A stretch of DNA of 64,000 nucleotides from Flavobacteriales bacterium (GCA_016721825.1 JADKHI010000004.1:124001-188000); one strand, 5' to 3'. Shown: positions 16,618-24,959, counted from the first letter of the stretch. The notes: a model not told the origin generated them from the letters alone. Made by a program: numbers and translations.

Positions 16618-19035
16618 TCAATCCCACGTGGGCCCTTCGCCACCACCCTCTTCTCCGCCTTCCCCTTCGCCTGTTGGCTTGCCGGGGCAGTTCAGCTCCA
16701 CGCCCAGATCACCGGGCGGCCGTTCGAAATCGCCCGTGCTGATGGTGATGCTGCTGTCGGCGTAGACCTTGTTCATGTAGTAGCCATAGATGGGCAGGGC
16801 ACTGTTGGCCCCCTGGCCCAGGTCGGTACGGCTGAAGCGCACACTGCGGTCCTCCGCGCCGGTCCACACGCCGGTCACAAGATCGGGCGTGATGCCGATG
16901 AACCAACCGTCGCTGTTGTTCTGCGTGGTACCGGTCTTGCCTGCTGTTGGGAACTTGATGTTGCCGTACTTGGCGCGATTGCCCCAGCCCATCCGCAGGC
17001 GCATGCCGGTGCCGCGGTCCATCACGCCCTTGAGCATGTCGAGCATGATGTAGGCCGTGCGCTCGTCCAGGGCCTCTTCCGTCTTCGGCACCACGTCGTA
17101 GATCGCATTGCCGTTCTTGTCCTCGATGCGGGTGAACACGATGGGCTCGATGTATACGCCCTGGTTGGCAAAAGCGGAGAACGCGCCGGTCATCTCCATC
17201 AGCGTGAGGTCAGCAACGCCCAAGCAGAGCGAGGGAACGGGATCCAACTTGCTCTTCACCCCCATGTGCTGCGCCAGAACGGTGACGGCCTCTGGACTGT
17301 ATTGCTTCATCAGCCAAGCGGTGGCGGTGTTGATGGATTGGGACAGCGCGTACTTCAGCGTGATCATGCCACCGTACTTGGCGTCGCTGTTCTCCGGACA
17401 CCAGTCGGGCTGTCCGGGCGGCATGTCGAAGCAGACCTTCTGGTTGGGTAGCTGGAAACAAGGATCGAGACCTTCGCGCATCGCGGTGGCGTAAACGAAA
17501 GGCTTGAAGGTCGAACCGACCTGACGGCGCGCCTGCTGCACGTGATCATATTGGAAGTGCTTGAAGTCGATGCCGCCGACCCACGAGCGCACGAAGCCGG
17601 TGTGCGGATCCATGCTGAGCAGGCCGCTTTGCAGGAAGCTCTTGTAATAGCGGATGCTGTCGTTGGGGCTCATCAACGTGTCCACTTCTCCCTTCCAAGT
17701 GAAGACGCGCATCTTGGTCTTGGCATCGAACACCGCAGGGATCTCGCTCTCCTGCACCACCGGCCACCAGGTGTCGCAGCCACCCTTGTCAGGATCGCAG
17801 TGGAAGTGCGGCTTGCCGTCCTTCTTCGCCTTCACGATGTAGCGCTCGGGCCGCTCGCAGTTGCCACAGCGCTTGCCGGTGAGCGTTCGGTAACGATCAC
17901 TGCGCTTCATGGCGGTCTCCATGATCTGGGCCACTTCCTCCTTGGTCACGCGGAAGTCGAAAGGCCTGTTCTTCTTGTCCTTGATGTCCTTCCAGAACTG
18001 GGCTTGCAGCTCTGTGCCCAAGTGTTGCTTCATGGCCCACTCCCCATAGGCCTGCATGCGGCGGTCGATGGTGGTGTAGATGCGCAGGCCATCGGTGTAG
18101 ATGTCGTAGGGCACCTTCTTGCCGTCCTCATCCAGCTTGGAGATCAGCAGTTCCCCGGTCTTCGGGTCACGCTTGTTCAGCAGCTCCTGCAACTGTGAGC
18201 GCAGCACCTCGCGGAAGTAAGGTGCCGGTCCTTCGGTGTGGTCCACACGTTGGTACTTCAGCCCGAGAGGCAACACCTTCAGCGAGTCGTATTGCTGTAC
18301 GGTGAGGAATCCGTTGCGGCGCATCTGGTCGAGCACCACCATGCGGCGGGTGAGCGTGGTGTCAGGCCTGCGGATGGGGTCGAAGAGCGAGGGGTTCTTG
18401 CACATGCCCACCAGCAGTGCCGCTTCCTCGGCCTTCAAGGAATCAGGCGTGGTGCTGAAGTAGATGTGCGCGGCGCTATTGATGCCCACGGCCTGGTGGA
18501 TCCAGTCGAAGCGGTTCAAGTACAGCGCTATGATCTCGTCCTTGGTGTACTGGCGCTCCAGCCGCGCAGCGATGATCCACTCCTGGAACTTCTGGAACAC
18601 GCGGGTGAGGGAACTGCCCGGCTTCTCGGTGAAGAGCATCTTGGCCAGCTGCTGGGTGATCGTGCTGGCGCCACCCTTCTTCCCCAGATAGACAGCCGCG
18701 CGCATGGTGCCCCGCACATCGATGCCGCCGTGATCCCGGAAACGCTCGTCCTCGGTGGCGATAAGGGCGTTCACCACGTGCGGACTGATGCGGTCGTAGT
18801 CCACCGGGATCCGGTTCTCCTTGTAGTACTGGCCCATCTGGCTGCCATCGCTGAACAGGATGGCGGTGGCCAGGTCGCTGCGCGGATTCTGCAGTTCGCT
18901 GGTGCTGGGCAGGTCGCTGTTGGCTGCGATCAGCAACATGCCGAGCAGGCCAACGACGGGGCTGAGCACCGCAAGCCACCAGAGCTTGTAGAGCCTGCTG
19001 CGCTTCGGGTTACCGGTGTTCACTTCCTTGGCCAT
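16618..19035 (-). CDS. Class A penicillin-binding protein 1A with Cys-rich insertion
   Basis: An 805-residue bifunctional peptidoglycan synthase. After an N-terminal membrane anchor (residues 17-38) comes the GT51 transglycosylase domain, with catalytic E95 in ATEDERF and the TITQQLAKML motif at 125-134. The transpeptidase has S508-T-F-K511, S567-I-N569 and K700-T-G702. Between the domains, residues 390-420 contain C390, C393, C413 and C420, resembling a zinc ribbon not normally expected in PBP1A. The C-terminus is Gly/Glu-rich. It lies just downstream of gldH on the same strand, a typical Bacteroidota order. Confidence 0.95.
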   Translation of the reverse strand: MAKEVNTGNPKRSRLYKLWWLAVLSPVVGLLGMLLIAANSDLPSTSELQNPRSDLATAILFSDGSQMGQYYKENRIPVDYDRISPHVVNALIATEDERFRDHGGIDVRGTMRAAVYLGKKGGASTITQQLAKMLFTEKPGSSLTRVFQKFQEWIIAARLERQYTKDEIIALYLNRFDWIHQAVGINSAAHIYFSTTPDSLKAEEAALLVGMCKNPSLFDPIRRPDTTLTRRMVVLDQMRRNGFLTVQQYDSLKVLPLGLKYQRVDHTEGPAPYFREVLRSQLQELLNKRDPKTGELLISKLDEDGKKVPYDIYTDGLRIYTTIDRRMQAYGEWAMKQHLGTELQAQFWKDIKDKKNRPFDFRVTKEEVAQIMETAMKRSDRYRTLTGKRCGNCERPERYIVKAKKDGKPHFHCDPDKGGCDTWWPVVQESEIPAVFDAKTKMRVFTWKGEVDTLMSPNDSIRYYKSFLQSGLLSMDPHTGFVRSWVGGIDFKHFQYDHVQQARRQVGSTFKPFVYATAMREGLDPCFQLPNQKVCFDMPPGQPDWCPENSDAKYGGMITLKYALSQSINTATAWLMKQYSPEAVTVLAQHMGVKSKLDPVPSLCLGVADLTLMEMTGAFSAFANQGVYIEPIVFTRIEDKNGNAIYDVVPKTEEALDERTAYIMLDMLKGVMDRGTGMRLRMGWGNRAKYGNIKFPTAGKTGTTQNNSDGWFIGITPDLVTGVWTGAEDRSVRFSRTDLGQGANSALPIYGYYMNKVYADSSITISTGDFERPPGDLGVELNCPGKPTGEGEGGEEGGGEGPTWD

Positions 19036-19044
19036 GGTGCCGGA

Positions 19045-19533
19045 TCATCCGCCTTGCGCGGGAGCTCGTTTCACACTGAGGCCCACATCGATCACTCCGG
19101 GGAGTTTCTCGGTGCGCATGGCCTGTTCCAGCTGGAACGTATAACGCCCCTTGCGTGGAAAGCGTCTGTTCAGCTGGTAGAGCACCTCCGCTTCGACGCG
19201 GTCCGCGAAGATGAAGCCCTGACCCTTGCCGTACCACCGTCCATCAGCGTCGGCCAACAGACAGTCCACGGTATCGCGCATGGGCGCCATGTCCGGTCCG
19301 GTGGCGGTGATGAAGAGGTAGAGGTCGCTGTACGGATAATCGCCCGTGTGGCGGATGTCAATGAAAACGTTGTACGGATTGATGGTGTCGTTGATGTCCA
19401 CCGCGAACTCCGGCTTCCAAGCACGGTCCCACGATCCATCCTGAACGGGCTGGTCGCTCTGGTGCACGATGTCACCATCACAGCCCATGAGCAAGAGGGC
19501 CGCGCCGATCAAGGGGGCGCACCACCGGTTCAC
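19045..19533 (-). CDS. gldH: Gliding motility lipoprotein GldH
   Basis: A 162-residue lipoprotein: hydrophobic signal and lipobox LLLMGC, with the lipidated Cys at residue 18. Family features include YPYSDLYLFI (about 66-75) and the LADADGRWYGKGQG stretch. GldH is required for gliding motility in Flavobacterium johnsoniae and is often retained in non-gliding Bacteroidota. Its start overlaps the ricT stop by 4 bp, and PBP1A follows after 9 bp, suggesting one transcription unit. Together with the T9SS sorting domains elsewhere in the window it supports a gliding/T9SS-type lineage. Confidence 0.88.
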   Translation of the reverse strand: MNRWCAPLIGAALLLMGCDGDIVHQSDQPVQDGSWDRAWKPEFAVDINDTINPYNVFIDIRHTGDYPYSDLYLFITATGPDMAPMRDTVDCLLADADGRWYGKGQGFIFADRVEAEVLYQLNRRFPRKGRYTFQLEQAMRTEKLPGVIDVGLSVKRAPAQGG

Positions 19534-21074
19534 GCCGCCGGGGGGGGACTAGGAGGTGCATCACCGCCTGGCTTGGGGCCTCTTCCGCGACCACCACGAC
19601 CGCGCTCACGGCGCGGGCCACGGTCGTTCGGACCACGCTCGGGGCGGGGACCACGTTCATTGGCGCCACCTCCTTCAGGCTTGGGGCCCCGGTCGTTGCC
19701 AGGTCCACCTCCTTCGGGACGGGGACCACGATCCGGGCGGGGGCCACGGTCGGGTCGAGGGCCGCGCTCAGGGCGGGGGCCACGATCTTGGCGGGGCTCG
19801 GACCCGGGTGCGGCACCTTCGTTGCGGGGACCCGCTTGGGCACCGCCACCACCTTGGGGCTTGCGATCACGACCACGGTCGCGTTCACCACGGCCACGGC
19901 CCTTGGACCGCTTGCCGCTTTTGTTCATGCTATCGAATCGGGTCAGCTCATCCTGACCCACCACGTTCTCATAGGTGGCCTCCTGCGGGATCTTGGCCTT
20001 CTCTTCCGCCTCCACCATCTGGAGGTCCACTTCAGGCTCGATGCCTTGCTTGTTCTGCGCAAGGATGTCGCGCACCACTTCGATCGGGAAACCGGCCATC
20101 ACCGAGGCGCTGCCGGGGTTCTTGAACAGGTACCACATGCGTTCGCTGAAGATGTCGGTCTTCATGTGCATGCCGGTTCCCTGCCGGGTCTTCAACTTGG
20201 CGTTCTGCGAGGGATAGCTCTTGATCGCCTCGATGTACATGTCCAGCTCGTAGTTCAGGCAGCACTTCAACTTGCCGCATTGACCAGCGAGCTTCTGTGG
20301 GTTCAGGGCCAGCTGCTGGTACCGCGCAGCACTGGTGGTCACGCTGCGGAAGTCGGTGAGCCAGGTGCTGCAGCAGAGCTCACGCCCACAGCTGCCGATG
20401 CCTCCGATGCGACCGGTCTCTTGACGCGCACCGATCTGCTTCATCTCGATCTTCACCTTGAAGCGGTCGCTCAGGGTGCGTAGAATGCCCCGGAAATCGA
20501 TGCGTTGTTCAGCGGTGTAGAAGAAGGTGGCCTTGGTGCCATCGCCTTGGTACTCCACGTCGGTCACCTTCATGTCCAAGCGGGCCTCGCCCACTAGCTG
20601 CCGGGCGGCGAACATGGTCTCATCCTCCAGCTTGCGCGCCACGTGCCAGCGGTCCACGTCCTCTTGGGTAGCAACGCGAATCACTTTGCGCAGCTCGTAG
20701 CTTTCCGTGGCGGAGCTCTTGCGGTCCATCTGTACGCGCACCAGTTCGCCTGTCAGGCTCACCATGCCTACGTCATGTCCGGGTGCGGCGTCCACCACCA
20801 CCAGATCACCAGGCATCAGCTGGATGTTGCTGGTGTTGCGGTAGAAGGCCTTGCGCGTGTTCTTGAAACGGACCTCGATGGCATCGAAGGGCGAAACGCC
20901 ACTGGCCAATGGAACGCCGGCGAGCCAATCGAACACATCCAGCTTGTTGCAGCCGCTGGAACTGCAGTAGCCATTGCTCTTGCACCCGGCCGGCTTACCG
21001 TCCTTTCCACTGCTGCAGCTCGCACATCCCATCCCGCTGATAGTCCGTTGGTTATCGTCCATGCCCGCGTCCAA
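19530..21074 (-). CDS. ricT: RicT/PSP1-family Fe-S protein with RG-rich tail
   Basis: A 514-residue PSP1-domain protein, homologue of Bacillus YaaT/RicT, which binds iron-sulfur clusters and promotes RNA maturation with RicA, RicF and RNase Y. Cysteines typical of the family are C229, C234 and C235 (CGRELCCSTWL) and C266, C271 and C272 (CGKLKCCLNYE). Five further Cys lie in residues 17-42. Residues about 385-514 form a disordered tail of RGPRPxRGP-type repeats. The start may be this ATG or the one 12 bp downstream (21062). It overlaps gldH by 4 bp. Core function is inferred from homology; the tail is unusual. Confidence 0.88.
   Translation of the reverse strand: MDAGMDDNQRTISGMGCASCSSGKDGKPAGCKSNGYCSSSGCNKLDVFDWLAGVPLASGVSPFDAIEVRFKNTRKAFYRNTSNIQLMPGDLVVVDAAPGHDVGMVSLTGELVRVQMDRKSSATESYELRKVIRVATQEDVDRWHVARKLEDETMFAARQLVGEARLDMKVTDVEYQGDGTKATFFYTAEQRIDFRGILRTLSDRFKVKIEMKQIGARQETGRIGGIGSCGRELCCSTWLTDFRSVTTSAARYQQLALNPQKLAGQCGKLKCCLNYELDMYIEAIKSYPSQNAKLKTRQGTGMHMKTDIFSERMWYLFKNPGSASVMAGFPIEVVRDILAQNKQGIEPEVDLQMVEAEEKAKIPQEATYENVVGQDELTRFDSMNKSGKRSKGRGRGERDRGRDRKPQGGGGAQAGPRNEGAAPGSEPRQDRGPRPERGPRPDRGPRPDRGPRPEGGGPGNDRGPKPEGGGANERGPRPERGPNDRGPRRERGRGGRGRGPKPGGDAPPSPPPAA
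19533..19925 (-). repeat. Arg/Gly/Pro codon repeat encoding the RicT tail
   Basis: Degenerate 12-15 bp units encode RGPRPxRG-like peptides over roughly 390 bp. Repeats are clearest at 19660-19800. The tract is prone to length change by slippage and appears as a GC-rich repeat in both DNA and protein. Confidence 0.7.
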
Positions 21075-21085
21075 CGGGCTAGGGG

Positions 21086-21093
21086 CGAAGATA
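21086..21093 (-). promoter_or_regulatory. -7-like element upstream of ricT
   Basis: Minus-strand TATCTTCG lies 12 bp before the first possible ricT ATG and 24 bp before the second, which favours the internal start at 21062 if this is the promoter. Confidence 0.45.
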
Positions 21094-21204
21094 GGACGGA
21101 TGGGGTACCGCGCCCGATGCCGGATCTCGGGGCATCAACATACCCGATGTGAAGAGCCGCTCACACGGCCCATACGGGTGTTCCGCTTATGGTCACAGGG
21201 CTCC

Positions 21205-22326
21205 TTACCGCCCCCGCAACAACGCTGTAAGCCGGTAGCTCAGGTCCACGAACAGGAGCTTGGGGTTGGCGTTGCGTTCCAGGTGGCCGTGGGCGGTCTC
21301 GAGTTCCTGGCGAATGCCTTCCACGTTGTGCTCGTTCAACAGGTTGGCGAACTTCTGCACGAACTCCTGCTCACCACCGCTCACCGTAACCAGCGCGGAC
21401 ACGCGCTGCCACTGCATCACGCACTGGCGGATCAGGTAGAGGCCATAGCGCATCAAGGCTTTCTGACGTTCGCGGCCCATCTTCTGAAAATGCTCGGCGA
21501 ACTCGTTGATGTCGGCCACCTTGTTGCCATAGCAGGCCCGCAGCCAGTCACGGAACAGCACGAACAGCTCTTCCTCGCTCTTGCCCGCCATGGCCGTGGC
21601 CTCCAGCAGGTCGCCATCGCTCCGCACCGCAATGGTGAGCGCGTCCTCTCCCTTCAGGTCGGGGAAGCGCTCTTGCAGGGCCTCCTTCACCTCCAAGGCG
21701 CCGAGGGCCGGCACCTTCACCAGCTGCACACGGCTCAGGATGGTGGACAGCATGAGCTCGGGGTTGTGGCCCACCATCACGATGGCCGTGTTGGGCTCGG
21801 GCTCCTCCAGCAGCTTCAGCAGCTTGTTCGCAGCGGTCGGGTCCACGAACTCGGGCAGCCAGATCAGCATCACTTTCCAGCCACCGGAATAGGACTTCAT
21901 GCTCAGCTTCCGCTGGATCTCCTGGGCGATGTCCACGCCCATGCGCAACTGCTTGTTGTCGCCTCCTTCCTGTTCTTCGCGCCACAGCGTGTCATCGAGG
22001 TAGGGCTCCTTCAGCACCAGCGAACGCCAAGCCGGGGTGTGCGGGTCGCAGGTCTTCGACTTCTCATTCAGGAAGATCGGGAAGATCAGGTGCAGGTCGG
22101 GGTGCGTGAGCTTGTCCAGTTGCTTGCAGCTCGGGCATTCCCCACAACTATCCGAAGCGCTCCGTTCCGTACACAACAGATAGCGCGCGTAGGCCAACGC
22201 CAGAGGAAGTGCCCCGCTGCCCCGTGGACCGAGGAAGAATTGCGCATGCGGCACTCGCCCCTCTCGGACGTTGCCGATGAGCTTCGCCTTCAACGTGGCG
22301 TGACCAATGACGGATTGGAATAACAC
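21205..22326 (-). CDS. holB: DNA polymerase III subunit delta prime
   Basis: A 373-residue clamp-loader AAA+ protein. The zinc-binding cysteines C52, C61, C64 and C67 follow the pattern in DnaX/HolB proteins. The P-loop is degenerate (GPRGSGAL, no Lys), as expected for delta prime, which does not hydrolyse ATP. The SRVQL region carries the sensor/arginine-finger motif (LSRVQLVKV). It lies upstream of ricT on the same strand with a 130-bp spacer, and is divergent from pgk. The 130-bp spacer holds only the ricT -7 element that I can see. Confidence 0.85.
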   Translation of the reverse strand: MLFQSVIGHATLKAKLIGNVREGRVPHAQFFLGPRGSGALPLALAYARYLLCTERSASDSCGECPSCKQLDKLTHPDLHLIFPIFLNEKSKTCDPHTPAWRSLVLKEPYLDDTLWREEQEGGDNKQLRMGVDIAQEIQRKLSMKSYSGGWKVMLIWLPEFVDPTAANKLLKLLEEPEPNTAIVMVGHNPELMLSTILSRVQLVKVPALGALEVKEALQERFPDLKGEDALTIAVRSDGDLLEATAMAGKSEEELFVLFRDWLRACYGNKVADINEFAEHFQKMGRERQKALMRYGLYLIRQCVMQWQRVSALVTVSGGEQEFVQKFANLLNEHNVEGIRQELETAHGHLERNANPKLLFVDLSYRLTALLRGR

Positions 22327-22364
22327 GGTGCAAGTCTACGATCAATGCGGACAAGCGCCTTGGG

Positions 22365-22435
22365 CTTCGAGCCCCGAGCCACGAGCTTGACCTCGGACAG
22401 AACAAGCTCGTGGCACGCGGCCCAAGGCTCGTGGC
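22365..22435. repeat. GAGCCACGAGC-type word with 12-bp inverted repeat
   Basis: The holB/pgk spacer contains repeated forms of CGAGCCACGAGC and GGCTCGTGGCC. GCCACGAGCTTG at 22378-22389 pairs perfectly with CAAGCTCGTGGC at 22403-22414. An in-frame extension of pgk through this tract is not homologous to Pgk, so the tract is non-coding. Confidence 0.6.
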
Positions 22436-22443
22436 CAAGCTGC

Positions 22444-22451
22444 TACTTTCG
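22444..22451 (+). promoter_or_regulatory. Probable pgk -7 element
   Basis: TACTTTCG, a close TAnnTTTG variant, ends 5 bp before the pgk ATG at 22456. That implies a very short leader, or translation from the ATG at 22465. Confidence 0.45.
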
Positions 22452-22455
22452 CCCC

Positions 22456-23646
22456 ATGCTCACCATGGACACCACCAACTTCGCTGGCAAGAAAGCCCTT
22501 GTCCGCGTGGACCTTAACGTACCGCAGGACGCCAACGGCAAGGTCACGGATGATTCGCGTGCCCGCGCCATCGTTCGCACCGTGAACAAGATCCTCAGCG
22601 ACGGCGGCAGCGCCATTTTGATGAGCCACCTGGGCCGTCCGAAAGGCAAGGTGAACCCCGCGATGAGCCTGAAGCCCGTGGCCGAACACCTCGCCACGCT
22701 CCTCGGCAAGCCCGTGCTATTCGCCACGGACTGCGTGGGCCCCGATGCCAAGGCGAAGGCGGCCGCGCTCAAGCCCGGTGAAGTGCTGGTGCTGGAGAAC
22801 CTCCGTTTCCATCCCGAAGAGGAGGCGGGCGATGAGGCCTTCAGCAAGACCCTGAGCGAACTCGGTGATGTGTACGTGAACGATGCCTTCGGCACCGCGC
22901 ACCGGGCACATGCCAGCACCACCATCGTGGCCAAGTTCTTCCCCACCGCCAAGCTCTTCGGCTACCTGATGCAGGCCGAGATCGACAGCGTGGGCAAGGT
23001 GTTGGGTAGCCCCCAGCGCCCCATGACCGCGATCGTGGGCGGCAGCAAGGTGAGCAGCAAGATCGAAGTGCTGGAGAACCTGCTGGGCAGCTGTGACGAG
23101 CTGATCATCGGCGGCGGCATGGCCAACACCTTCGTGAAGGCCATGGGCGGCCAGACGGGCGCCAGCCTGGTGGAAGAGGACCTGCTCGACACCGCCCGCG
23201 GCATCATCGAAAAGGCGAAGGCCAAAGGCGTGAAGCTGCACATCCCCACCGATGCTGTGGTGGCCGACGCCTTCGCCGAGACCGCCAACACCGACCAGTG
23301 CGCCGCCGACGCCGTGCCTGATGGCTGGATGGCCCTGGACATCGGCCCCAAGAGCATTGAAGCCTTCCGCGCCGCCATCCTCGGCAGCAGGACCATCCTG
23401 TGGAACGGCCCCATGGGCGTGTTCGAGATGAAGCCGTTCCAACAGGGCACCATCGCCATTGCGAACGCCGTGGCCGAAGCCACACAGAAGGGCGCGTTCA
23501 GCCTCGTGGGCGGCGGCGACAGTGTGGCCGCTGTGAACCAGTTCGGCCTTGCGGACCAGATCAGCTACGTGAGCACCGGCGGTGGCGCGATGCTGGAGTA
23601 CCTCGAAGGCAAGGTGTTGCCGGGGATCGCGGCGGTGCAGGGGTGA
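22456..23646 (+). CDS. pgk: Phosphoglycerate kinase
   Basis: A 396-residue glycolytic/gluconeogenic kinase converting 1,3-bisphosphoglycerate and ADP to 3-phosphoglycerate and ATP. Diagnostic segments are ALVRVDLNVPQ (residues 14-24), MSHLGRPKG, and the C-terminal nucleotide-binding VGGGDSVAAVNQ. Homology begins at about FAGKKALVR, so either ATG (22456 or 22465) is acceptable. The stop codon overlaps the next gene's start (TGATG). Confidence 0.96.
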   Translation: MLTMDTTNFAGKKALVRVDLNVPQDANGKVTDDSRARAIVRTVNKILSDGGSAILMSHLGRPKGKVNPAMSLKPVAEHLATLLGKPVLFATDCVGPDAKAKAAALKPGEVLVLENLRFHPEEEAGDEAFSKTLSELGDVYVNDAFGTAHRAHASTTIVAKFFPTAKLFGYLMQAEIDSVGKVLGSPQRPMTAIVGGSKVSSKIEVLENLLGSCDELIIGGGMANTFVKAMGGQTGASLVEEDLLDTARGIIEKAKAKGVKLHIPTDAVVADAFAETANTDQCAADAVPDGWMALDIGPKSIEAFRAAILGSRTILWNGPMGVFEMKPFQQGTIAIANAVAEATQKGAFSLVGGGDSVAAVNQFGLADQISYVSTGGGAMLEYLEGKVLPGIAAVQG

Positions 23647-23864
23647 TGGGGCGTCGGGCGATCATTGGTTGGCATCTGCTCGCCTACGCGTTGCTGACCT
23701 TGGCGTTCGTCTTCCTGATTTCCGAACAGCTCGTCGGCTGGCTATTCCCGGGGTATCATACGGTTGAACTATGGCTGGCCGTGGTCAAAACAGGAGCGAC
23801 GGTTCTCTTCTTAGTGTCCGCCGCTTCACTTATTTACTGGTTAAGACGGGCACGAAAATTCTGA
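23646..23864 (+). CDS. Small membrane protein, 72 aa
   Basis: A 72-residue protein with two predicted membrane helices (about residues 7-26 and 42-66) and a basic C-terminal end, RRARKF. Its ATG overlaps the pgk stop, so it is probably made by translational coupling. No family is recognised. Codon use drifts toward AT near the 3' end compared with pgk. It could be a spurious frame, but the two clean helices and the coupling favour a real gene. Confidence 0.5.
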   Translation: MGRRAIIGWHLLAYALLTLAFVFLISEQLVGWLFPGYHTVELWLAVVKTGATVLFLVSAASLIYWLRRARKF

Positions 23865-23870
23865 CCAGTA

Positions 23871-24287
23871 ATGCCAACGATGACCAACACCGATCACCTC
23901 CACCGCACCCTCACCGACCTCGAAGGCAAGGACTGGGGTCCGCCGACCTACGACTCGCACTTGGTGACCGAGTGCCACCGCCTGCGCCATGTGCCGCTGA
24001 AGGACCTAGGCGTCGAAGACCTGGGAACACTGATCGGACAGGAGATCGGCCTGCCCTACTTGATCCCTGTGGCCATCGATATCCTGCGTGAAGACCCTTG
24101 GGCGGGTGGGGACATGTATCCCGGCCACCTCCTGAAACGAGTTGTCGAAGTCCCCGCGAGCTACTGGACCGAGCACCCGGAGATGATCCCGCGTTTTCAG
24201 TCCGTGTTGGATGAGGCGGAGAAGCGTTGGCATTTCTACCAGAAGGAGATCCTTCCGGCTTGGTCGCGGGTGTTCGGAGGAGCCTGA
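23871..24287 (+). CDS. CdiI_2-like contact-dependent inhibition immunity protein
   Basis: A 138-residue soluble protein matching the CdiI_2 family pattern as I recall it: SHLVTECHRLRHVPL (about 29-43), VEDLGTLIGQEIGLPYLIP, then GGDMYPGHLLKRVVEV and a tryptophan in SYWTEHPE. Family members neutralise toxins of contact-dependent growth inhibition systems. No toxin, CdiA or CdiB gene is within reach, so this is an orphan immunity gene or performs another role. It starts 6 bp after the small membrane gene; an ATG at 23880 is an alternative start. Confidence 0.75.
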   Translation: MPTMTNTDHLHRTLTDLEGKDWGPPTYDSHLVTECHRLRHVPLKDLGVEDLGTLIGQEIGLPYLIPVAIDILREDPWAGGDMYPGHLLKRVVEVPASYWTEHPEMIPRFQSVLDEAEKRWHFYQKEILPAWSRVFGGA

Positions 24288-24304
24288 TCTTCGCCGGACC
24301 AGCC

Positions 24305-24877
24305 ATGCCCACCCATTACCACCAAGACCGCACCTTCACTGGCTCCGACCTTCCCGCGGACCAACTGGCCAGCGTGGAGTTCGAGGGCTGCACGTTCCGG
24401 CAATGCGCGTGGAGCGGTGTGGACCTCAGCAACGCGCGGTTCACGGATTGTGTCTTCGAGCAATGCGACCTCAGCACCGCGATCACCAAGAACACCGCGT
24501 TCCGCACCGTGCGCTTTGAGGGCTGCAAATTGCTGGGCCTGCAGTTCGATCGGTGCAGCGCCTTCCTCTTCGCCGTGCGCTTCAACCAATGCCGCCTCGA
24601 CTTCGCCTCCTTCCGTTCCGTGGTACTGAAGAAGACCACCTTCGGCGATTGTCGGCTGCATGAGGTGGACTTCAGCGGCGCGGATCTTTCGGGGGCGACA
24701 CTGGATGATTGTGACCTTGCAGGGGCGGTGTTCGAAGGCACGAACCTGGAGCAGGCGGACCTGCGTACGGCCCACAATTTCATCATCGACCCCCAGCAGA
24801 ACCGGATGAAACAGGCGCGGTTCTCCGCAAGCGGACTGCCTGGCCTGCTGATGCGCTACCAGCTGGTGATCGAATAG
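24305..24877 (+). CDS. Pentapeptide-repeat protein, Qnr-like
   Basis: A 190-residue protein built of A(D/N)LxX pentapeptides forming a right-handed beta-helix: FEGCTFRQCAW, NARFTDCVFEQCDL, then SGADLSGATLDDCDL and EGTNLEQADL. The C-terminal ending GLPGLLMRYQLVIE after a NFIIDPQQNRMKQARF block is characteristic of Qnr/McbG-like proteins, some of which protect DNA gyrase by mimicking DNA. A gyrase role here is only possible, not shown. The ATG at 24305 is chosen because upstream codons overlap the previous gene. Same strand, 17-bp gap. Confidence 0.8.
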   Translation: MPTHYHQDRTFTGSDLPADQLASVEFEGCTFRQCAWSGVDLSNARFTDCVFEQCDLSTAITKNTAFRTVRFEGCKLLGLQFDRCSAFLFAVRFNQCRLDFASFRSVVLKKTTFGDCRLHEVDFSGADLSGATLDDCDLAGAVFEGTNLEQADLRTAHNFIIDPQQNRMKQARFSASGLPGLLMRYQLVIE

Positions 24878-24901
24878 CTGGCACAGACCCCTCACAGGCC
24901 T

Positions 24902-24909
24902 TACCTTCG
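24902..24909 (+). promoter_or_regulatory. -7-like element for the cold-shock gene
   Basis: TACCTTCG matches the local -7 pattern and lies 97 bp before the ATG at 25007. That would give an untranslated leader of roughly 90 nt. Confidence 0.4.
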
Positions 24910-24941
24910 TGGCGTCCCGCAGGTGTGGACAACCTGATCAG

Positions 24942-24959
24942 AGCCTTCGCGTGAAGGCT
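24942..24959 (+). promoter_or_regulatory. Leader hairpin of the cold-shock gene
   Basis: AGCCTTC (24942-24948) and GAAGGCT (24953-24959) form a perfect 7-bp stem with a GCGT loop in the proposed leader. cspA-type mRNAs elsewhere use structured leaders for temperature control; that role here is an inference. Confidence 0.35.

Noticed and set aside
18238..19956. 572-codon open frame opposite PBP1A, gldH and ricT
   Set aside because: Covers three unrelated minus-strand genes and ends in low-complexity Arg/Pro from the RicT repeat; a shadow.
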